A DNA stretch of 64,000 bases, from assembly GCF_003597395.2 (NCBI RefSeq), contig NC_133773.1, positions 75,467,705-75,531,704 of the forward strand. The letters run 5' to 3'. Of this stretch, positions 48,997 to 60,280 are shown piece after piece (the stretch's first letter is position 1; each line of letters starts with the position of its first letter). Made by a program: the position numbers and the translations under genes. Origin of the DNA: Chelonoidis abingdonii (taxonomy: Eukaryota; Chordata; Testudines; Testudinidae). The notes under the pieces are model-generated. The model did no database searches. It was not told the origin of the DNA and worked only from the letters and a program-made list of their open reading frames with translations.

Positions 48997-49122
48997 GGTG
49001 GATTTTCAAAAGCACGTCTCATTGCCCTAACTCTGCTTCCATTGATCTCAATGGGAATTTTACCAGTGGCTTAAATGGGAGCAGAGTTTAGCTCAGTGCT
49101 GAGTGCTTTTGAAAATCCCCAT
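48997..49122. repeat. Small inverted-repeat element (old MITE)
   Basis: GTGGATTTTCAAAAGCAC near 48998 is mirrored by GTGCTTTTGAAAATCCCC at 49103-49120, with one mismatch, around a body containing 'tcaatgggaattttaccagtggctt'. Similar old elements are frequent in amniotes. Confidence 0.6.
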
Positions 49123-49868
49123 CCTAACAGAAGTTGATATGGCAACAGGGAAGACTGATTTCTTAGTTACAATATGTGTTGTAATTGTAAATCTTTTATT
49201 TCCATTTTTTATCAGTAACTGTTGCTGCTGGTGAGGCTCCTCTCTTTGGGAAACTGAAATTTTCCACTTCTCAGCATCTAAAAATCTGTAGGTGAGATGA
49301 GCCTTGATCCACCCTCTCAGCAAAATAAAGGCTGCTCAGTCTAAGTTTGGTTCCAGAACATTGTAATAAGAAAGGTAGCACAGCACAGGGGTCAAGTTAA
49401 CTGCTGCTATATAATGAAATTGACAGCACCTTCTTATCTCTAAGCTTATTTCATTCTATCCTGTTTCATCTGGACCACATTTTATTTCTTCTTACTAACT
49501 TTTTTTCTTTCTATCTCTGCTTGCTAGGACTCTACTGGTTGGGAAATGATGTACATTACATGTTGACATTATGATGTTGTGACAGAGTCTTCCATCTGTT
49601 TCTGAGACTGTGGCAGAAGATAGAAAATGTTATCTTTTCAGCACATTTTAGAAACTACATCTTGTATCAGAGTGGTACCGTGTTAGTCTATATCCACAAA
49701 AACAATGAGGAGTCTGATGGCACCTTAAAGACCAACAGATTTATTTGGGCATAAGCTTTGTGGGTAAAACCCCCCACTTCTTCAGATGCATGGAATGAAA
49801 ATTACAGATACAGGCATAAATATACTGACACATGAAGAGAAGGGAGTTAACTTACAAGTGGAGAACCA

Positions 49869-50231
49869 GTGTTGACCAGGCCAATTCAGTCAGAGTGCAT
49901 GTGGTTTATGCCTCGCTTCCAGACAGCCTCCCAACCTGAAGCAAATACCAGCAACTCCACACCACACCAGAGAAACACTAACCCAGGGACCAATCCCTGT
50001 AACAAACCCCATTGCCTACTCTGTCCCCATATCTACTCTAGTGACATCACCAAAGGACCCAACCACATCAGCCACACCATCAGGGGCTTATTCGCCTGCA
50101 CATCTACTAATGTGATATATGCCATCATGTGCCAGCAATGCCTCTCTGCCATGTACATTGGCCAAACTGAACAGTCTCTATGTAAAAGAATAAATGAACA
50201 CAAATCAGACATCAGGAATGGTAACATATAA
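49869..50231 (+). pseudogene. GIY-YIG nuclease part of the Penelope-like element
   Basis: The frame is open for 120 codons from a non-ATG start. A Cys/His-rich stretch (NKPHCLLCPH at about 50002-50031) precedes the nuclease core; such a CCHH-type motif is common before GIY-YIG in Penelope-like proteins. The reverse-transcriptase domain is missing and the frame stops just after DIRNGNI, so the copy is dead. Confidence 0.75.
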
Positions 50232-50378
50232 AAGCCAGTAGGAGAATACTTCAGTCTTCCTGGACATTCAATAACAGATTTAAAAGTAGCCATCTTTCAA
50301 CAAAAAAAACCCTTCAACAACAGACTTCAAAGGAACACTGCAGAGCTACAATTCATTTGCAAACTTAATACCATTAAT

Positions 50379-50784
50379 CAGGGGCACCCAGAGAATTCAG
50401 GGGTCCTGGGGCAGGGCCGGGTCTTCGGCGGCAAATCAGCAGCGGGTCCCTCTCGGAGGGAAGGACCCACCGCTGAATTGCCGCCGAAGAATGAAGCGGT
50501 GGCAGTAGAGCAGCCTAAGTACTGCCAAACACGGCTTTTTTTCTTTTTCCACCGCTTGCGGTGCTTCTACTCACTGGGCAGCGCTCCGAGGCTTTTGCAG
50601 CACTTCAGCAGTGGGTCCTTCACTCGCTCCGAGTCTTCCGCTGCACTGAAGGACCCACCGCCAAAGACCTGGAGCGAGTGAAGGGCCCACCGTAGAAGTG
50701 CCACCGAAAACCCGGAGGGGCTCGCGGGGCTTCTGCGGGGCTTGGGGCAAATTACCCCACTTTCCTCTTCCCTGGGCGGCCCTG
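50379..50784. mobile_element. hAT MITE with perfect 8-bp target duplication
   Basis: It runs from CAGGGGCACCCAGAGAATTC to CCCTGGGCGGCCCTG. CCATTAAT stands immediately on both sides (50371-50378 and 50785-50792), a perfect hAT-type duplication. The interior has paired 'gaccc(a)ccgctgaa' and 'ttcggcggcaa' blocks. It interrupts the Penelope-like copy, hence is younger. Confidence 0.88.
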
Positions 50785-51097
50785 CCATTAATTTGGGCTT
50801 GAAATAGGGACTGGGCATAGCTGGCTCACTACAAAAGCAATTTTCCCTCTCTTGGTATTGACACCTCCTCATCAATTATTGGGAATGGCCCACATCCACC
50901 CTAAATGAATTGGCCTTGTCAGCACTGGTTCTTCACTCGTAAGGTAATTCTCTTCTCTTCATGTGTCAGTATATTTATGCCTGTATCTGTAATTTTTACT
51001 CTATGCATCTGAAGAAGTGGGTGTTTTACCCACAAAAGCTTATGCACAAATAAATCTTGATCTTTAAGGTGCCACTGTATCTTTTGTAGATTCTGTT

Positions 51098-52127
51098 TGG
51101 AAAAGAATTTGCTCCATATTCAAAATTTTCCATTATGCTTTATTCAGAGACCATACACCTTTGGCCCAGCCTAGATGTGCTTGCAGGCCCTTCTATTTCC
51201 ATCAGGGATGATACTATTTCCTCTCAAGAAGAATCTTCTTGTACTAGTAATATTCAGGAAATAGGTGCACGGATCTCCAGTCTTCAACTTTCAAATAAAC
51301 TCTTTTTTTTTTTTTTTTTTTTTTTTTTTATCACTGGCCTGATCTTTTTCATACTCTAATTGGACCATATCTTATGTCCAGAATACCACAATCCCAAGTG
51401 ATGGAAGAGTCTGCATTATGGGGGCTAGCTGGATTCCTCTCTTAATCAAATATATGAGGAACTAAGACTTTAAGCACTCTTAGGTGCTTAAGTAACTTCC
51501 TACGAATTCTAAGTAGTAGGGTAAAATAAAAATTCCCAAGAAGTTTTCCAAGAAGGCTGCCATGAAAGGCAGAGTCTTTTCCATGGAAAATAAATTGTCT
51601 TGACATCACCCCCACTTTTCCCTTTTCCTTTGCTGGGTCAGAGTTGGATTTTTAGCACGTTAGTTCTATACAAACTTCATCAATTAATGGCAAATATTAT
51701 TCAGAACATGGATATTAAATAGAAATTGTTTAGATCCCCTTAAAATGAAAACTGCTTTTTCACTTTCCTAGTCCCTTGAGGATGGGATGGTCTCTGAGAA
51801 GAAAAAACACTCATCAGCCATGTGTCATAAACAGTACAGAAGGACAAGGATGATAAATTTTGTTTCATTCTCTCAAGTGGTTACTCCAGTTTTGTCAGTT
51901 TCTTAGGAAAATAGTGACTCCCCCAGAATGCTGCTGTGATCAATCATGGTAGATATACTTCACATAGCTCAAACCTCAGTGATAGCTCTTAAAGATTTGG
52001 GTAATTTTTTTCTTTAAAGTATCTTTAACCAGTGGTTAGCACATTTCTTGCTTATGCAGGCCTTAGTTTGAAGTCAAACATATTGAAACAAAAAAAAAAC
52101 CACACAACTCAAAAGGCTCCAGTTCTC
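51098..52127. other. Intergenic DNA with a poly-T run
   Basis: No gene seen. A T run lies at 51303-51329. The remainder is AT-rich, CpG-poor DNA. Confidence 0.5.
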
Positions 52128-52442
52128 TTAGGGCTTATAATCACTCCAGGGGTAAGTCAATCTAAGTTAAACTACATCAGCTACATGAATAATGTAGCTG
52201 GAGTTGATATAGCTTAGGTCAACTTATCTCAGTGTCTTCACTGCTTTCTGTTGATGGGAGACACTCTTCAGTCAACTTCCCTTACCCTTCTGAGAGAGCT
52301 GGAGTTCCACTAAATCGATGGCAGAGCGCTCACCAAAGAGCGCTCTGCCATCGATTTAGTGGATCTTCACTAGACCTGCTAAATCGATCTCTGCTGCATC
52401 AGTTGCAGCAGTATCAGTCTCCCCGTAGTGGAGACCAGCCCT
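52128..52442. mobile_element. Foldback MITE with a perfect 25-bp hairpin
   Basis: The left end TTAGGGCTTATAATCACTCC is a decayed inverse of the right end CCCCGTAGTGGAGACCAGCC, a turtle hAT-type terminus. At 52307-52331 and 52338-52362 lies an exact 25-bp inverted repeat with a 6-nt loop (ACCAAA). A further foldback (CTACATCAGCTACAT against ATGTAGCTGGAG) lies at about 52172-52203. Confidence 0.75.
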
Positions 52443-55183
52443 TATTCTTGATGTTCCATGAGCTGTTTCATATTTCTTATTATTCTGTGATCTGTTCCAC
52501 AGTAGCTAGATTGAGCATCGAGCAAGTTTAGGGCAGTGGATGCAGAGACTTGCCTCACTTAGAACACTGAGGCTGTTCAAAACTCTCTTTTGATGAGATC
52601 ATCAAGGATTCTACCAACTTATGTAGTTAACATTGCTGGAGAAGACCTAGGAGAAAAGGTGCCATTGCAAATTTGAGTGATTAAAATGTCAGTTGAGGCA
52701 ATCATTTCAGCTCGCTCTTATGGAACTAATCAAATAAAATATTATTCAGACGTCAGCAGAGCCCAGAGGGCCTAACCGTCAACTTAACTAGAAACCCATA
52801 ATGAAGGGCAGCTGCCCAAAGCTTCCATATGCTTCTATATGCAGCAGACTCCACCACTTCCTCTATGTGTAGACTGGTTACATTAATGACAAAAAGTCTC
52901 TTGGGAAATATTTAGCATATTACACAGAATTGATTTGATTTCTTTTCCTTACATAATCAAGTAATCTTACTCCTATTCTGAGAAGAAAGCAGTTTACTTA
53001 CAAACAGATGAAAGCTTTCTATTGTTCATGCTCACCATCCCACTTCTTGCTTCCAATCACTTCTAAATCAATTACTCCAAGTATTTATTTTCTAACTTCC
53101 AAAGTAATCTGGAAGGTTCAGACCACTTCAGATCTGTATCCTTCAACTGGTCAATGTAAAACCCTCTACTTTGAATAGAAAGTCGTCGTCTTTTCACCCA
53201 ACAAACTTCCTGTGAGTGCTTCCTCTGCTTTACTTTTAGAAAAGTTTATATTTTGTAGGCTGCTGTTCCAGCCTCTTCTCAAAGTGCTGAACTATTTCCT
53301 GTATGTCTTCCTTCTTTTCAGACTTTTAATTGCTCCTGGAGACTTTTCCAAACCTATGGCAATCTAAATGTTGAGGATCATGGAAATCCAAGGATTTCAG
53401 ACAGTGCTAGTGCTGTCTTTCCATCACAATCTCAGTGGTTTTGTCCCCTCACCCAAAAAAGTGTGTTACTGACAGGGTGGTAGGTAGTAAGGTCTTCAAT
53501 ACAATGATAATGCTTCTTCAGCAAGGGTTTAACTACTATTGTTTGAATGGAGCTGTGACCCTTTGCTCCCTAAAGGAAAGCACAAATAATGTAATCAACA
53601 TGGACCTCATTATTACCTTGCTTGTTTGCTCTAACTATTCAGGTTGTGTTGGGATTCAATTTGCAGATGGCAGCTTAATTTTTTTTTCTGGAACATCTAG
53701 CATGGTGCTGAACAAAACAGGCTGAGTTTCAGCCAGAGAACAGCCAAAAGTAGCGTGTCTGTCATCTAATGTTTTCTACTTTTCAGATGAGACCTCAAAC
53801 AAGACCTGTGAGGCTGGTAATAAATGATTCGTTTAGCCTTTCTTTAAAAGCCAAATATCCACCGCAACAGAACCAAGAGTCTATCAATATACCTCCCCTC
53901 CCTCCCTGTGGTATCTATACATCAATATAGCTCTATGTTCTCGGACACTTTCTAGTAGCTATTGAAGTGGTGCAACTGGCATGAGATAACAAATGTCCAA
54001 GTAAGGAACCTTAAGGGAAGAGCATATAAAGCATCTGTATTGGCTTCTCCCCAGTAAAATAAGATATTTCCAGCACTGTGCGTAACTATAACCGAACTCT
54101 TGAATCACTCCATAGTACAATTAGAAATCCTAATCAAAACTGGGATCTTTATAAAAAGCTCCTACCATGCCCAAGAAAATAAGTGGTCATTGGTAAATGC
54201 AAAACAACCTGGGCCATCCTTAAGCATTTGCAGCATACACGGCTGCGTAGGGCACCTGAAAATTTGGGGCAGCCCTGGGTCTTAGTGTCCACCCTCCCGT
54301 CTCTTCCTATCCCTGTTATGACCCTTCCCCTGCAGGCTCCCATAGCTAGCTGCTGAAGCCTAGTGAGTCTTCCTCTAGAGGGGATCTAGTTCTTAAAAGT
54401 GAAAAAGCCTTCCAGCCTGCCAGACCTACTAACACAACATTTAAACTGATAAAGAGCCATTCAAATGGTAATAAAGTCATTTAACAGCCATTTGCCAACC
54501 TCCACGTATATACTGTCAGTTTCTGAATTTACTGACAAAAATAGTTGTGCGTTACTGTAATATTTACTCAGAACATGTTAGTCTACAGGACCTTAGTTTA
54601 AAATTTGCATTAAAAATATTTCATTAGTATGTTGCTGAAGATTATAAAATCACATTTCTAAAAAATTGTTGCATAGAGTTTTAGATGCACAATCTGAGTA
54701 TTCATCTTTAGCCTTAAATGCCTGGATCTTCAGACATATAGTTCTTTTAAAATAAATACTTCAAAAGACCACTTTTGTCTACAATATACATTTTAATTTT
54801 AATTGCTATAATACAGTACCAAAACCTTGCTTCCATAGTCTTCCTGTCCTTTCTGTCCATCCGTTTCATCCTTCACACCCCACCCCCTCCCCCTATTGAA
54901 GAGAGCCCTTAAAGGGACAACACCCTTTTCCTTCTAGATAGCTGGACAAAGTAGTTTCCTTTCTTTACTACTGACTATTTGATGAACTAGTTTTAAGAGA
55001 CCCCTCTAGCAAAATCAGTACCTTAGTAGGATATAAAATCCTTTGTTATGCCTGCCTAAAATCTTTGGGAACATTTTTTAAAGTTGGTGAAATTTCATAA
55101 ACATGTCTATTGTTCTGGAGATCACATAAAGTAAATTAATGTTCCCTTTTTCTAAAAGCTATGAACAGTGTTATGAATACACT
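52443..55183. other. Intergenic DNA with a possible hAT fragment
   Basis: A short GC-rich piece at 54205-54290 ('acctgggccatccttaagcatttgcagc...ggggcagccctgg') resembles a hAT MITE fragment. Otherwise there is AT-rich DNA without supported features. Confidence 0.5.
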
Positions 55184-55990
55184 AAACCAATGTGATATAT
55201 GCCAGCAATGCCACTCTGCCCTGTACATTGGCCAAACTGGACAGTCTACACAAAAGAATAGATGGACACACATCAGACATCAAGAACTGTAACACTGAAA
55301 AACAAGTAGAGCACTTCAGTCTCCCTGGACACTCAATAACACTCAATCTATGGAGATATACCTATATCTCCATATATGGGGGGGAGGGATAGCTCAATGA
55401 TTTGTGCATTGGCGTGCTAAACTTAGGATTGTGAGTTCAATTCACTTAGAGATTTGGGGCAAAATCAGTACTTGGTCCTGCTAATGAAGGCAGGGGGCTG
55501 GGACTCAATGACCCTTCAGGGTCCCCTCCAGTTCTAGGAGATAGGTATATCTCCATATAACAGCCTTAAAAGTGGCAATTCTTCATCAAAAAAACTTCAG
55601 AAACAGACTTCAACATGAAACTGCAGAACTGGAATTAATTTGAAACTGGACACCATGATATTAGGCCTGAATAAAGACTAGGAGTGGATGGGTCACTACA
55701 AACAGTAATTTTCCCTCTGCTGATACTCACACCTGTTAACTGCTGGAAATGGCAATGTTCACCTTGATTGCATTGGCCTTGTTAGCACTGACCCCCCCCA
55801 CCCACTTGGTAAGGCAACCACCATCTTTTCATGTGCTGTATGTGTAATTCTGCTTACTGTATTTTTCACTCCGTACATTTGATGAAGTGGATTTTAGCCC
55901 ATGTAAGCTTATGCCCAAATAAATTTGTTAATCTCTAAGGTGCCAAAAGGACTTGTCGTTGTTTTTGCTGATACAGACTAACAGAGCTAC
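55184..55990 (+). mobile_element. Penelope-like element, 5'-truncated second copy
   Basis: It is colinear with 50104-51090: 'aatgtgatatatgccagcaatgcc', 'acattggccaaactg.acagtct', 'acacatcagacatcaagaa', then the 3' end with 'gatgaagtgg...taagcttatgcccaaataaat' and 'tctaaggtgcc', closing 'gatacagactaacagagctac'. A frame at 55192-55392 keeps scraps of the GIY-YIG domain. A SINE splits it at 55377-55545. Confidence 0.8.
55377..55545 (+). mobile_element. tRNA-derived SINE with 14-bp target duplication
   Basis: A tRNA-like head (GGATAGCTCAATGATTTGTG, B-box-like GAGTTCAATTC) is followed by 'gatttggggcaaaatcagtacttggtcctgc' and a CR1-like tail ('gggctgggactcaatgacccttcagggtcccctccagttct'). TATATCTCCATATA stands on both sides (55363-55376 and 55546-55559). 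It lies inside the Penelope-like copy, so it is the younger insertion. Confidence 0.9.
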
Positions 55991-57487
55991 CATTCTGAAA
56001 CTATACCTGTGACTGATTAATTTAAAATAATGTCTTTGTTTCAGTGAATTAAATATGTAGTAATCTGGAATGATTGCTGTATGAAGGTTTAAGAGTACAT
56101 TTAAAATATATAATCAACTTAGAAATGCTGATAAAGAAAATGTAAAACAGAGAAGAGCTGCATCATGTATTCCATAATATTTAAAGTTGTATTCAGCAGG
56201 ATAGTTACTACAAAGGTTTTACAAACAAATCTCTGACAAACGTCAGGGTATATTTAAAAAAAAAACCCAAAAACCAGTGACTGACATTTTATATTCCCAA
56301 GTTTAGTGCTTTTAATTAGGTACCTTCTGCATGGCCAGTCTTCACCATCTGGCATGCAGTGGAAAACATGCTCCATTTTCTTTAGAAAGAAATTGCAGAA
56401 GAGTGGTTTCATCTTATGCACAGTTCCTAAATCCAGTCCAGCATGTCTCACTCCTGCTGGAAAAGGATTTTAGCATAAACCCTCCCATGTTCCTGCACTC
56501 AGTTACTTTGATGAATGGGCTACGGCAAGACCAGACCCTAGGTGCTGGAGCCATGATGGAGACAGGGAGGCAGCTGATTTTAAAGGCTCCCACCCAACCC
56601 TAAGCTTTGCTTATCCTCAGGATAGTGTATTAGGTATGGGATAGCCTTATGTTCACAGTTACATTCACACACAAAGAAAGGGGGCAAAGTAATCTTGGTC
56701 AACACTCATGAGTTACTATAGATGGCACATTAGAGGTTTCAATAGCTGAGAATGCAAAACTTGTGTGACTGTCATCCAAACCTTGGGATGTACGATACTT
56801 TTAACTAATTTTCCATTGTGTTTGACAGCTGTCAAGATTTTTTTAAACAACTATGAACTGTCTTAGTATATCTGTAACATTATTCAGTCAAATATATTAA
56901 AGAAAGCAACCACTACGCTAAAACACTTCGCTATTACAACCCTTCATATTCGTTAACTGTGGTTATGACTAGGGCTCCATGTTTGTCACAGAGGTTCTGC
57001 AGCGGTCAGAGTGGCTGATCTCACGGTTGCCTGAGTGACAGACTCCGGGGACAGATGCTCAGGCAGCCCCGCAAACTGTCACACCGGCTGTTGCTGGTGC
57101 CGCTTTATAGCCAGCCCCTCAGGCGGCCCCATGGACAGCCGATCCAGCCACTACTGGTGCAGCCAGCCACTCAGGTGGCCCTTTGGACGAAACAGTAGCC
57201 TTAGTAACCTTAGTTATGACCCTCTACCAAATACAGTCATTATTATTAAAAATATAAGCATTTACCAACTTTTACTATAGAGCAGCCTAGATACTACAGA
57301 TTTTCTTTACATTCTATATATGAAATAACTGGTAACTATAAGGTGTCTGGCAAATCTTGCATTTTTCAATGGCAATGTATGCAGGTGGTACAATTATATC
57401 TTTGCTGATAATGGACTGTCGGATGTAGGTTATTTGCATACTACAATCCTATTGGTGAACATGCTGTAAAAATTAGTTGTTCCCCCA
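55991..57487. other. Intergenic DNA containing a short tandem repeat
   Basis: No gene is supported. The stretch around 56970-57190 is a GC-richer repeat fragment, described separately. A 90-codon frame at 56331-56603 has no motif. Confidence 0.5.
57058..57190. repeat. Three-unit degenerate tandem repeat
   Basis: Units begin CTCAGGCAGCCCCGCAAACTG (57058), CTCAGGCGGCCCCATGGACAG (57118) and CTCAGGTGGCCCTTTGGACG (57170), spaced 60 and 52 bp. Between them 'ctgttgctggtgc' and 'ctactggtgcagcca' also correspond. Confidence 0.65.
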
Positions 57488-57709
57488 CAGGGGCGGCTCT
57501 AGGTATTTTGCCGCTCCAAGCACGGCAGACAGGCTGCCTTCGGTGGCTTGCCTGCGGGAGGTCCACCGAAGCCGCGGGACCAGCGGACCCTCCGCAGGCA
57601 TGCACTGAAGGCAACCTACGTGCTGCCCTCCCAACGACAGGCAGAGCGCCCCCCACAGCTTGCAGCCCCAAGCACGTGCTTGGTGTGCTGGGGCCTGGAG
57701 CCACCCCTG
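57488..57709. mobile_element. hAT MITE (CAGGGGCGGCTCTAG...GGAGCCACCCCTG)
   Basis: The inverted ends CAGGGGCGGCTCTAG and CTGGAGCCACCCCTG match with little change. The interior is CpG-rich, with foldback words such as 'cttcggtggcttgcctgcggg' against 'ccgcaggcatgcactgaaggc'. The flanks are C-rich (ttccccca / gtttcccc), which blurs the target duplication. Confidence 0.82.
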
Positions 57710-60084
57710 GTTTCCCCCCTCCCCATAAAACTACATTAGCAGTGATATTTCAGGTTTATGAGATGACAACAATGGAATGACTTTTGATAACATAGTTATG
57801 ACTGCTTTTCTTGGATGGGGGAATAAGTGGAAAGTGGAATGTTTTCCGTACCTACTCAGGAGAGAGGTGGGGGGTTGTGTAGGTAATGTTTTTGTGACAA
57901 TCTATATTTAACATAGGTATAAGGTTAAATATTGATTAAAATCTAAAACTGTCTATGATAAATTGAAATAAAATGTTTGACATTCATTCTGTTGTTCAAA
58001 GTTGACATTGAGGAATTTGTTTTAAATTAATAAAAGATCTGTTTTGTATTTCATAGGCTCCCTCTCAATCATTTTTGGGTTCCCCCATTTTCTCATCACA
58101 GAAAAGCAGTCAGCAACCAGTCAAACTGCCGATGCACAGTACAAGAGTCAAGCCTATACTCTTCTATACCGTATTTAGCAGAGTGCTTTCCTATCTCCCC
58201 AGTGAATAAGCTTTACAATATATTACTACAGATGGAGAAGTCATTATTATTCACGTGTGTGGTTAGTACCATTATTGTGCTTGATTAGAACTGAATCATA
58301 TGGATAACAGGTGCCAAATTTACAGTAGGCCCCTAAATATGCCTAACTACTTTTCACAGAGTTGAACAAAATATTGCTTAGTAAAGATTATATATAGCAT
58401 AGCTGTGCTTATCTAAGTAGTAATTCAGTCAATGGTAAGACCCAAAAAACCTAAACTAACAACAAAAAACTGACTGCAATTAGAAAATCTGATATTAGAT
58501 TAACTTCAACACAGAGCTTTCAATATGATGGTAAGAGGTATAGTCAGGAGTCAAAAGGAGGTGAGCAAATAGGAATATCACAAAACAAAATATGAATTAG
58601 ATATTTTGATAACTTAACAAGGAAGAAGCTGGTCTAGGTCGTTCCTCAGTTTCAAAGTCCTGACAAGTCAATGTGGGGCAATATCGTATTTTACCAACAA
58701 AAATGAACTATTTTTTGAGTGTCAAACATACACCACAATTCTCAGAAAATATCCAGATAGTAAAATATTTAATTGTAGTGTTAGTAATTCTAAAATTTTT
58801 AATCCATTGTGGATATTTTGCCAGCTAGACATCTGAACATTCCCAACTTCCCCAGTAGAAAGTTCTATTAATTATAACCATTGATTGTTCTGGAATAAAT
58901 ATGCTAAGTAAACAAAGCTGTAATCATTGAAGGTTATGTGCTGGACAGACAATATATGGAAATTATTCAGTCAAGCACATATAATCTGGCTCAGCATTGT
59001 ATTTTTAGGCTATTAACATTAATTTTCCTCCTAATTAGATGGACCCAAAGCATGTCATTGAACTCTGTACCTTTGTGGAACTAATGCCTAGAATGTTGTG
59101 CTAGTGATTAGTTCAAATAGCAAATGAGTTAATCAGTCAAGCTAATGAGAGAAGGATTTCTAATCCAGAGGCGGCAGGCTTAGACCTAATTGAAAATGGA
59201 AACATGATTAGTGGGCACAGGTTTGAGGGAATTTGTGTTGGGCTTGGCAGCTTAGAAGTTTTCCACTCTGCTTTCAGGAGCAGTGCTTGAAACCTTCACT
59301 GCTTACATTAGTTATACTAAAAATGGCTTGCACTTGCTAAAAATATGTGATTTTTGTTATATAATGAATGGCAGCATCCATATTGACATAAATTGGAAGA
59401 TTAATCGCAGATTCTAAATTAAGCAGAATTTTGACTCGCCTACTGTGTTTCATCCAGCTCAGTTTGTGATCTGGATGGTGTTTAGCTCTCATTTATCATT
59501 CTTGATTATCTTTTCACAGCTGGACTTTCTAATCTGATTTTAAGGTTCATTTGATATGCTTTCCTAAAAGTAAATATGTCAGTGAGTTTTGTTTTATTTT
59601 ATATACTCATTCTTACGATAGTTTAACTTAATACAAACATGTATCACACTCAAGAAATGTAGTCAGAGTTGGGCAAGATTGGAATAATTTCAGATTATGG
59701 AAAGTGAGTTAGAAACACCTGGATCCAAGATTTATATCATGCCTAAATCCTGAAAGTACTCTGGTTTTATAGCTCTTTAGAGGAAAGGCAGGAACTACAT
59801 TAACACTTGTTAGTGTAACAGCTAATGCATTGCTGACTAAAACTTCAAAAAAGCTTAATATTATGTCAAAATATAAAAAGGATAAGAAAATAGGGGTGTT
59901 TTTTGTTTAAAAAATGTGGAGTTATACATTCTTACATGTTTGAAAAGTTCAGTAAACGTAAAGTCATTTTTGGGTACTTTTTATTAATTTAAATAAAATA
60001 CTTTATTTTGGCTTAATACTGAAATAACGTATAGACTTTAAATTCTAAATCCTTTCAAACATGTACTTAATAGATTTTTCTCCA
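57710..60084. other. Intergenic, AT-rich, repeat-poor DNA
   Basis: No young repeats and no frames of interest. The part at about 58950-59560 is rich in homeobox-like TAAT/ATTA words and lacks repeat signatures, so it could hold conserved non-coding DNA, but nothing in the sequence alone proves it. Confidence 0.4.
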
Positions 60085-60280
60085 CTCATAATTATCAGGA
60101 GCATAATCCTGTTCACAACAGAGTTTAACAGGAGTTTTGCCATTGACTGCAGCAGAAGTAGAGTCAAGCCAACATAGACCTAGACCTTGGTCCTGCAACA
60201 AGCTCAGCATGTGTGTAACTCTACCTGAGTAGTCAAAATCATTGGGATTCCTCCATGTGCTTAAGCCTTTTCAGACTTAG
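60085..60280. repeat. Ancient amniote interspersed repeat
   Basis: Words like 'cctgttcacaacagagtttaacaggagttttgccattgact' and 'cctgagtagtcaaaatcattgggattcctccatgtgcttaa' resemble the old 'ccattgacttcaatgggactactcatgtgcttaa' repeat class. It is decayed. Confidence 0.4.

Larger units (their letters stand above)
49664..51097 (+). mobile_element. Penelope-like retroelement flanked by inverted copies of its 3' end
   Basis: Penelope-like elements use a reverse transcriptase joined to a GIY-YIG nuclease. Here only the C-terminal part remains. The frame 49869-50231 encodes a GIY-YIG-like domain (VIYAIMCQQCLSAMYIGQTE, then CKRINEHKSDIRNG) with the IY and YIG positions and the conserved Arg. The true 3' end at about 50905-51097 contains 'gaagaagtgggtgttttacccacaaaagcttatg' and 'ctttaaggtgccac'. 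The left edge (49664-49900) is the reverse complement of the same end, so the copy has inverted arms of about 200 bp. A hAT MITE is inserted at 50379. Confidence 0.8.
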
